From Salvator merianae (lineage: Eukaryota > Chordata > Lepidosauria > Squamata > Teiidae): a DNA stretch of 64,000 bases. The position numbers were made by a program, and so were the translations under genes. Positions 57,360 to 64,000 of this stretch are shown one piece after another. The stretch spans positions 113,652,253 through 113,716,252 of the forward strand of contig QVOM02000034.1 of NCBI GenBank assembly GCA_003586115.2, given 5' to 3'. Under the pieces are notes generated by a model. It was not told the origin of the DNA, did no database searches, and saw nothing but the letters and a program-made list of their open reading frames with translations. The stretch's first letter is position 1. The number at the start of each line of letters is the position of its first letter.

Positions 57360-58151
57360 ACCAGGAGCTCACTATCATTTCCTATCCTCACCCATTCCAG
57401 CTGCCACTGGACAATTCTGTTAAGTGCATAGTTGCAACCTATATCATTCTGAGTACAGGATATCCAGTACATGAAGCTGACAGAAAAAGAGAAAATCCTA
57501 TCTCATTCATAAGACAAACACTATGTTTTCTTTCTTCTATAGCTGAATTTCCAAGTTTTCTTTTTCTTTCTTTTTTCTTTTTTTTTTTGTTAAGTTTAAT
57601 TAAATAATGTAGAGAGGTGGAGTTTTAGGTGTTCTGCTCTCCTCTGAATTGAGGAAAAAGTGCATATCAGCTGACAAGCACCTGAACTTAAAAGAGAATA
57701 CATCTTTGATGTCAAGTGTGTCTAAAGGATTCTCAGGAAAGAGTTATATGAAAATGGCCTCACCAACACTCTATCTATTCCCAATAGTTACCTGGCAGTG
57801 TGAGTGCCTCAGTACCATTATAAAAATCTGTCAAGCATTCAAAACCAATTACACACAGGATGTCAAGAGCTATCATGCCAGCTGTCCCCTCAAGTCCACA
57901 GAGGTTCTTACTGTCCATTTCCATTTTTTTTTAAAAAAAAAAAATGTATTCAGCAACTTCAACTTTGGTTGCATTTGTAAGCACTGGTTCAGTATATACT
58001 GTATTAATTTTTTAACCAAAAGACCAAGTGCTGTGACTGGGCAATGGTGGGTACAAAACTATTGAAGCAACTTTCATATTACCCTAAGTCCAGCAGTGTT
58101 TTCTGGACTAATACATTCAGCTGCCAAAGTTTCGTACTGAACTGAGGTCAT
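57360..58151. other. Non-coding DNA, nothing recognised
   Basis: A pyrimidine run at about 57558-57590 and an A/T run at 57926-57945. The 138-codon plus frame at 57649-58065 has no recognisable domain and crosses the A-run, so it is not called. Confidence 0.5.
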
Positions 58152-58154
58152 TTA

Positions 58155-58608
58155 GGCCGTTTTCACACTTTCCACTTTAGAATGAGGTAATTATCCCATT
58201 CTAATGTGGAATTGACCCTGCAGCATGGACACCGTCTTCATTGTGGGCTGTTAACTTGAATACAAATGCTGGTATTCTGCTCTCCTTTTTCACCAAGACT
58301 GCAGCTGGCAAGAGGCTGGCCACTGCCATGGTGACCGACAGTGCTGCACTGTGCACAGGTGCATGCAGGCATGATCACAAGATTGCACAGCTGTATCATG
58401 AGGCACAAACATGCATCTGCACCCAGAAACAGGTGCAAATGCACTTGACCGAGAGAAGGATAGTTGCTCCCAGTCAAGCTGAGGAGTACAAATCAGTGCT
58501 CCAGAGCTAGCTGTTATCGAGAGCAGCTGTATACTGTTCCCAGTCATGAGGGCCTCTGTAAAGAGTTTAGACACTGACTCTCACTAGCTCAAAGTGTGAA
58601 AAGGTCCT
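58155..58608 (+). mobile_element. Family A DNA transposon copy with TTA duplication
   Basis: It starts GGCCGTTTTCACACTTTCC and ends AAAGTGTGAAAAGGTCC, flanked by TTA on both sides (58152-58154 and 58609-58611). The hairpin TTAGAATG ... CATTCTAA spans 58177-58204. It contains GGCCACTGCCATGGTGACC and ATGCATCTGCACCCAG. About 454 bp. One of the best copies for defining the family. Confidence 0.8.
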
Positions 58609-58611
58609 TAA

Positions 58612-59660
58612 ACTCAAACTCCTGTTTAGCCATGACCAAGAACAGCCCTTCACCATTGGTTTCTGGAATATTTTACTTAATATAATAGTACATTATTTGC
58701 AAGCAACAACAACAAAAAATGCTACATTTGAAGTGAATAAGAGCAACAACAGCAACACTTCAGAGAGATAGCCCATAGATAATATTTCAATCAGTGTTTC
58801 CAACAACAAAATATAATAGCAGAATAATGTATGAGTTATGCAAATATAATAAAGAATCAATGGAGTTCCAATATAAACACACAACTGGGGAAAAATCTTC
58901 AGAAACAGGAATGACTAATAATGTCAAAATACACTCAAAAAACTCTAAAAGTAACAAACCTGCAGAATAAAATAGATTATTGGAAAATAAAAATGAAGAA
59001 TTGGGCTATCTCTAAAAAAATCTTGTTCATGAAACCTAACCTTCAGATTTCAAATTCTTTTCCATCCATATTGACTATTCATGCAACCTGTTATGATTAG
59101 TGCCATTTTACTCTTGCTATACCGTGTTCCCATGGGGTGAGATAATGCAGGAATGTCAAGTGACAGATTTACAGCCAGCAGTTCTCAAGGACATGTGAAG
59201 ATGCTCAAAGGAGGAGGAGGAGGAGATAATATGCAGAGAGGCCTAGCAGAAAGGGTAAGCTTATGGCACCTAAAGGTACTCAGCCTGGGAGGGGCCAAGA
59301 AGCATTGTATAAAGGGGAAAGTGTTATTCTGTTCTGAGAGTTTACTATCAGCTAGCATAGATATAGCAAATTAATGCTGCATGTTCAGAAATCCTGTTGT
59401 AATTTGGGCTAGTGATCTGACTAAATAAGTATAGGAAAACATTCTCCAATTTAAATAAGAGGGCTTCGGGATGCAAACCATTGTCCAAGAACTATTCTAT
59501 AAATTGTGGAATCTCTGCTGTCACAAGAGTACAGAGAACACAGTTGATACGTGTGAACCCCTACCAGAACCTTGAATCAAGATTGGGTGGTGCCAGAGAC
59601 TACTTTCAGGACACGGTCAGGCTCCCATTCTAGGAATGCTATCATGAAGTACCCTCCCCA
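58612..59660. other. Non-coding DNA, nothing recognised
   Basis: AT-rich with short AAC and CAA runs near 58710 and 58745, and a GGA run near 59210. Frames are short and without motifs. Confidence 0.5.
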
Positions 59661-59938
59661 GAAGAAGAATAATTTGGTTTTTATACCCCACTTTTCTCAG
59701 CCAAAGCTGACTCAAAGCGGCTTACAAGGTTATTTTTTGCCCGAAGACTTACATCTATTTTCTGCATCACACAAAGTGATGCTCCCTATTTATCTACTTG
59801 CAATTACTTGCTTTCGAACAGCTAGGTTGACTGGAGCTAGAGGCCAGTAGAGGGTGCTCATCCCCTCTACAGACAAGGTCCTCGAACTCCGATCCTCCTA
59901 TTGAAAGATCAGTGCCTTAGCCACCTGTGCCACCATGC
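59661..59938 (-). mobile_element. tRNA-derived SINE, near full length
   Basis: Same family and orientation as the copy at 7409-7681. It has the tRNA-like head (GTGGCACAGGTGGCTAAGG), a B-box-like GAGTTCGAGGA near 59883, the body, and the GTAAGCCGCTTTGAGTC and GGGGTATAAAAACC tail. Short direct repeats CCCCAG lie at both sides (about 59656-59661 and 59938-59943) and may be the target duplication. The tail keeps only three GAA units. Confidence 0.85.
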
Positions 59939-60019
59939 CCCCAGGACAGCTGACCCTTAAAAAAAAAATTGTTTTTATGCCACAGCTAACTCCTATAAGC
60001 AAGCTACAAGAAGGTGATA

Positions 60020-60075
60020 CTCATTTTATTTATTTATTTAGATGGGTATTTATATCTCACCCTTAATTCAAGCTG
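60020..60075 (-). mobile_element. LINE/SINE 3' tail fragment
   Basis: ATTTTATTTATTTATTTAG then GGGTATTTATATCTCACCC matches the minus-orientation tail of the L2-like family. Short, decayed. Confidence 0.5.
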
Positions 60076-60330
60076 TAAAGAATTCACATCCTGGGCAAGA
60101 GTAGCTGTGAATTTGACGTAATAATGTGGGTGCCCAACATGAATCCTTGATTGGACTAAGGCATCCTGTTTATATGATCTGGACAGCCTGAATGTTGACA
60201 AATCTTTCTTGTTTGACTCATTTTTCTTCTGTCTAAAAAGCCTAGTTTTCTATGTGCACCAAGGGTAGGATTTGAGGTATAAGAACAGGTTTCCTCTGGG
60301 GTTCACTATGTTTCTTTGGCTCCTCCAAAG

Positions 60331-60680
60331 CAAGGATGTGCACGAAAAAACAAAACAAAACATTTTTTATTTGTTTTCGAATGAAAATCTGTATTTTGGC
60401 TTCATCAGAGAATTTCATTGTCAAAAAATGCATTTTTCACATTTGTTTTCACATTTTTCACATTCATTTTCCCATTGAAAATGCCATTTTCATGGTTTAA
60501 ACAGAGTGGAAATTGCAAAAATTCAGCGAATTTCACTTTTTGCAAAAGAATAGGCTTTTTTTCATTTTCGTTCAAAAACTGTAAATGAGAAAAAAAGTGA
60601 TTTTTGCTTTGATGCGAAAATTTGTGAAAATGAAATTTCAAAAAAGTTTTCGAATACGAATAAAAATTTGCACATCCCTA
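60331..60680 (+). mobile_element. hAT-family copy with perfect 8-bp duplication
   Basis: It starts CAAGGATGTGCACGAA and ends ATTTGCACATCCCTA, flanked by CTCCAAAG on both sides (60323-60330 and 60681-60688). The interior is TTTTCG and TTTCAC rich and is nearly the reverse complement of the 45770 copy. The frames across it (60-78 codons) read in several phases and have no domain. About 350 bp. Confidence 0.85.
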
Positions 60681-60688
60681 CTCCAAAG

Positions 60689-62011
60689 TCTTTCTCATCA
60701 TTGGATATTCTTCAGCTCTCCAAAGTCCACTTTGCCTTCCTCTCGACCATCACTGCAAGAACTGAAACCTAGACCCACTGCTTCAGTGAGAGCTAAATTT
60801 CTAGCCATCCCTGTGAGAAGCTGAACTTGTTTTCTATGTGTTTCAATTCCTGAGAGCTGCAGGCTGGAAATTACTCCAGAGACAAGGCTTGAACTTGCTC
60901 TCCCTCACTGAAGGCTTGTTGCTTGTTGCTGGATCATGGTAGCTTGATCCATGTACTGTTGCCACAAAAAAGCAAGAGCTAACTTGGAACCAGACAGGAA
61001 ATCAGACGTACTTGATGTCTTACGAGGCTGAGATGTGGGGACAAGCAAGACTGATTAGCATACTGAGTTCTAGGAACCCATAGCTAGGTTCACTGGTACT
61101 GAAAGGAGTGTTGGCACTCCTGCATTCCCCGTAAGTCTGTCTTTTAGAACGTTGCAATTCTCCTGCATATATGTGTGTGTGTTTGTGTGCATGCTTGTTT
61201 ATTGATACATTTGTTAATCACTGAGAAGATCTTTCCTGAGCAAATGTAGTACTTGAGAAAGATATTCATCCCTTGCTTCCCAAGGATAGCTGCCTCTCCT
61301 CCCCTCTTCACTGCTTTTCATCTCAATTCTCATTCAAAGGTACTTCTTTCGCATTCCTGTTCTTTAAAAGCAAACAAACAAAAACCCTTCTAACTAAAGA
61401 AACTCTTACTGTAGTGGAAAAGGAGGTTGTAGCTTACAGTGATCACCCCAATTCATTTTGGGACACAATTTATAGTGTGCGTGTAAGGGAACAATTGATG
61501 GGATTTAAACTTGGGAGAATCCATGGGGAAATAATTCATGGAATTGAGGGTTGTGATTCACGGTGTCACTTAACCTTATTTTCTCATTAGATTCTGTCCA
61601 CCTGTGCTTAGCAACAAAATTTTGATTGACTAATAAATATCCCCACACAGTGTGCCTTCCCAATTATCTCCCTTTCACTTTCTTGTTTCCCATGTGAGCA
61701 CTCCATTGCTTGGATTCATGTCTGAGAATTCATGCCATATCGTTTGTTATGGTTATAAATAAGTCTCAGTCTCTGGCTGATAGGAAAACCTTGGGTCCCA
61801 ACCACTGTCAGTTATTTCTCCTCTCAGTGCATGTAAAGTGTTCCAAGGTATCTCTTCCTTCACTAATAGGTGCAAGCTGAGTTGCTGCCTGCCATTTGAC
61901 TAATTTGTCCCAACTTGAAATTATTTTCACTTGCACACACCTATTGCAACTTGCTTATTTATTGTTGGCATTGCAATAAAGTTAATTCCTGTGTGCCTTT
62001 TACATTTTCAA
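60689..62011. other. Non-coding DNA, nothing recognised
   Basis: A short (GT) run at about 61170-61190 and an AAAC run at 61370. A 105-codon plus frame at 61273-61590 has no recognisable domain. Confidence 0.5.
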
Positions 62012-62560
62012 TTAAGAACATAATAGTAGCCTTGCTGGATCAGACCACGGCCTAGTCCAGCATTCTGCTTCACACAGTGGTCCATCAATTGCTTCTGGAC
62101 ATTCTCAAGCAGAATAAAAGGCAAAACCTTCACCTGCTTTTGACTCCTCACAAATGGTTTTATAGACATGCTGCCTGTCTTTCCAATCTGGAGGCAGTAC
62201 CTAGGCATCCATTTTAGTAACCATTGATACACCTGACCTCCATGAATCTGTCCAGTCCTTTCTTGAAGCTATCTAGGCTGATTGCTGTCACAACCTCTTC
62301 CGGTAATAAATTCCATAGATCAATGACCCTCTGGGTGAAAAAAATACTTCCCCTTGTTGGTCCTAACTCTCCTACCAATCAGCTTCAGAGAGTGCCCTCT
62401 GGTCCTAGTGTTGTGTGATAGAGAAAATAACTTCTCTCTGTCCACCTTATCCATGTTGTAAATGATTTTATACACTTCAATCAGGTCTCCTCTTAAACAC
62501 TGCTTTTTGAGGTTGAAAAGGCCAAGGTGTTAACAGCCTGATTTTGTAAGAAAAGTGTTC
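62012..62560 (-). pseudogene. CR1-type LINE 3' end (subfamily 1)
   Basis: Minus-strand 3' end of a CR1-clade LINE. Across frameshifts the translation gives CLRGDLIEVYKIIYNMDKVD, then REKLFSLSHNTRTRGHSLKL, a VIDLWNLLPEEVVTAISL block and SFKKGLDRFMEV, the conserved end of CR1 ORF2. The 3' UTR ends near 62012 with GGCTACTATTATGTTCTTAA. The L/FSLxxxRLRGDLI layout separates it from the L2-like elements. It is 5' truncated near 62560. Confidence 0.8.
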
Positions 62561-62624
62561 CAGCGCCTTTATCATTCTTTGTACTAAGACCAGTCATGCA
62601 TTTCCTTGACCTTTGGATTGACAC

Positions 62625-63384
62625 CACACTGTTATCAGTAAAACTAAACTCATAGTCCTGAAGATCCAGCACATATGTGGTAACAGGTGCTTAACACCTG
62701 ACTAGAACAGTTCCCATAACACAACAATGAATGCTCAACTTATCTCACTGGAATATGAAGATAATGCCACATTCACTCCTTTCTCTTGTCTTGAAGAAAC
62801 ACAGGGCAGAAATGTTTCTAAAGAGATAATAAATCAAAAGATACAAATGGATTTAGCTGCCTGATAATATCCTTTCTGAGCAGAGGTGCAACTAACAGGT
62901 TAATTTTTGAACTCTTTGCATTGAACAGGACCACCTCCCCATTGGAAGGGGACCCAGTTCATTTTGAACACAACCACAGGCATTTGCATGAACTGGTACA
63001 GCCTCTGTTTTACTTGAGCAAGATCTAGTTTGACCTCATTGGCACTTTCAATAGATATTTATATTGTAATTTAAAGAGGGAACAGGCTCAAACCTGTTTG
63101 ATGTTCCAATTGAACTAGGCCAAGCCTATTCAGCCCACTTTGAGTTTGAACCAAACTCAATGTGGTTTAGTTCAATTCAAACTGAACCACAGTTTTACAA
63201 TCAGATACATTTTTATCTTTAAATTTTGTTATTGTCAAGCCTCTGCTCTATGAATGAATCATTTTATGTTTGTTTTTCTTAAGGATGCACGTACACACAA
63301 ATATAGCTGCATCTAGGAGGCAAAGAATATTGAAATAGGCCAAGAGGTGAAAGCATTGCCAAGAAAACACAAGCTGCCTCACTG
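62625..63384. other. Non-coding DNA, possible GAAC-rich repeat
   Basis: Words such as GTTTGAACCAAACTC, TTCAATTCAAACTGAACC and TTCATTTTGAAC between about 62900 and 63195 resemble the GAAC-rich hAT subfamily, but no inverted termini or duplication are visible. Confidence 0.35.
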
Positions 63385-64000
63385 ATCATAGAATCATTGA
63401 ATCATAGAATCACAGAATCATAGAGTTGGAAGGGACCTCCAGGGTCATCGAGTCCAACCCTCTGCTCAATGCAGGATTCACTAAAGCATCCCAGACAGAT
63501 ATCTGTCCAGCCTTTCTTTGAAGATCTCCAGTGAAGGAGAGCCCACCACCTCCTGTGGCAACCTGTTCCAGTGATTGATTGCCCTTATGGTCAGAAAGTT
63601 TTTCCTAATATCTAGCCTGTATCTACTCCCTTGAATCTTCATCCCATTGTTTCTAGTCCTTCCTTCTTGCGCAATTGAGAATAGGGCCAATCCTTCTGCA
63701 CTGTGACAGCCCTTCAGATACTTGAAAACAGCTATCATGTCTCCTCTCAGTCTTCTCTTCTGCAGGCTAAACATTCCTAGGTCCTTTAACCATTCCTTGT
63801 AGGACATGGTTTGCAGACCACTCACCATTTTGGTCGCCCTTCTCTGAACTTGTTCCAGTTTGTCAATGTTTTTTTTAAACTGGGGTGCCCAGAACTGGAC
63901 ACAATACTCCAGATGAGGTCTGACCAAGAAAGGGAAAAGTGGGACAATTACTTCTCGTGATCTAGACACTATACTCCTCTTGATACAGCCCAGGATGGTA
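63385..64000 (-). pseudogene. CR1 LINE 3' end (subfamily 2), runs off window
   Basis: The minus-strand frame from 63969 to 63481 is open for 162 codons. It reads FLVRPHLEYCVQFWAPQFKK, then EQVQRRATKMVSGL, LQKRRLRGDMIAVFKYLKG, RYRLDIRKNFLTIRAINHWN and RLPQEVVGSPSLEIFKERLD. This is the textbook CR1 ORF2 C-terminus. The 3' UTR contains GTTGGAAGGGACC-type sequence in minus-complement form and ends in repeated ATTCTATGAT units (63387-63425), the CR1 tail hallmark. The intact frame and clear tail suggest a younger copy than the one at 62012. The 5' part continues beyond the window. Confidence 0.9.
63387..63425 (-). repeat. CR1 terminal ATTCTATGAT repeats
   Basis: Four related units (ATTCTATGAT, ATTCTGTGAT, ATTCTATGAT, ATTCAATGAT) on the minus strand mark the 3' end of the CR1 copy, as in bird and reptile CR1 elements. 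Confidence 0.85.

Noticed and set aside
57649..58065. 138-codon plus-strand open frame
   Set aside because: No known motif, and it passes through an A-rich run giving a lysine stretch. Probably chance.
59850..59938. Possible tRNA gene
   Set aside because: The A- and B-box-like sequences belong to a SINE head with a SINE body and tail. There is no cloverleaf-complete tRNA.
61440..61590. Possible exon in the 105-codon plus frame
   Set aside because: No recognisable protein similarity and no convincing splice sites at the edges.
63281..63300. TAAGGATGCACGT as a left hAT end
   Set aside because: No matching right end or family interior follows.

Overview
The window looks like non-coding DNA from a vertebrate, most likely a squamate reptile (lizard, gecko or snake). 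The evidence is the mix of repeats: L1, L2-like and CR1-type LINEs together, a tRNA-derived SINE whose tail resembles the L2 tail, many tri-, tetra- and pentanucleotide arrays, abundant non-autonomous DNA transposons, and an AT-rich, CpG-poor background. No taxon can be proved from sequence alone. I found no host protein-coding gene, tRNA, rRNA, CRISPR array or bacterial-style operon. Nearly all long open frames are retrotransposon remnants, simple repeats, or frames crossing DNA-transposon copies.

Layout. 0-6 kb: a DNA transposon with GGGCC termini (family A) carrying a nested CpG-rich insertion, an intact solo LTR on the minus strand with a perfect 5-bp target duplication, and a second nested transposon pair. 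7-11 kb: a hexanucleotide array, a GAA array grown from a SINE tail, an L1 ORF2 remnant split by a twin-primed non-LTR element, a separate L1 endonuclease fragment cut by another family A copy, and an L1 fragment on the minus strand. 11-17 kb: a TTCC array, a related family B element, and otherwise unremarkable DNA. 17.7-20.8 kb: a 1.23-kb foldback element, two further family A copies and an L1 ORF2 C-terminus. 22-38 kb: scattered family A and B copies, a short palindromic element, microsatellites, and an assembly gap of 199 N next to a GGAA array. 39-43 kb: a young-looking 1.19-kb hAT-type element with a perfect 8-bp duplication, an RTE-like 3' end, a 128-bp-unit minisatellite, and an L2 3' end lodged in a family A copy. 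45-51 kb: two more hAT-family copies and CR1/L2 tail fragments. 51.7-54.45 kb: the longest coding remnant, an L2-like reverse transcriptase on the minus strand with few stops and an internal 583-bp tandem duplication. 54.5-64 kb: more family A copies, a 199-bp palindromic MITE with TTA flanks, two more hAT copies, a second SINE copy, and two different CR1-type LINE 3' ends.

The elements do not form a pathway. The value of the window lies in its insertion history. Several insertions leave reconstructable empty sites, which date them relative to each other. The most notable signals are a subterminal hairpin in family A whose paired bases appear to co-vary between copies, the large foldback, the hAT family with 8-bp duplications of the form nTnnnnAn, and the twin-primed element nested in L1.
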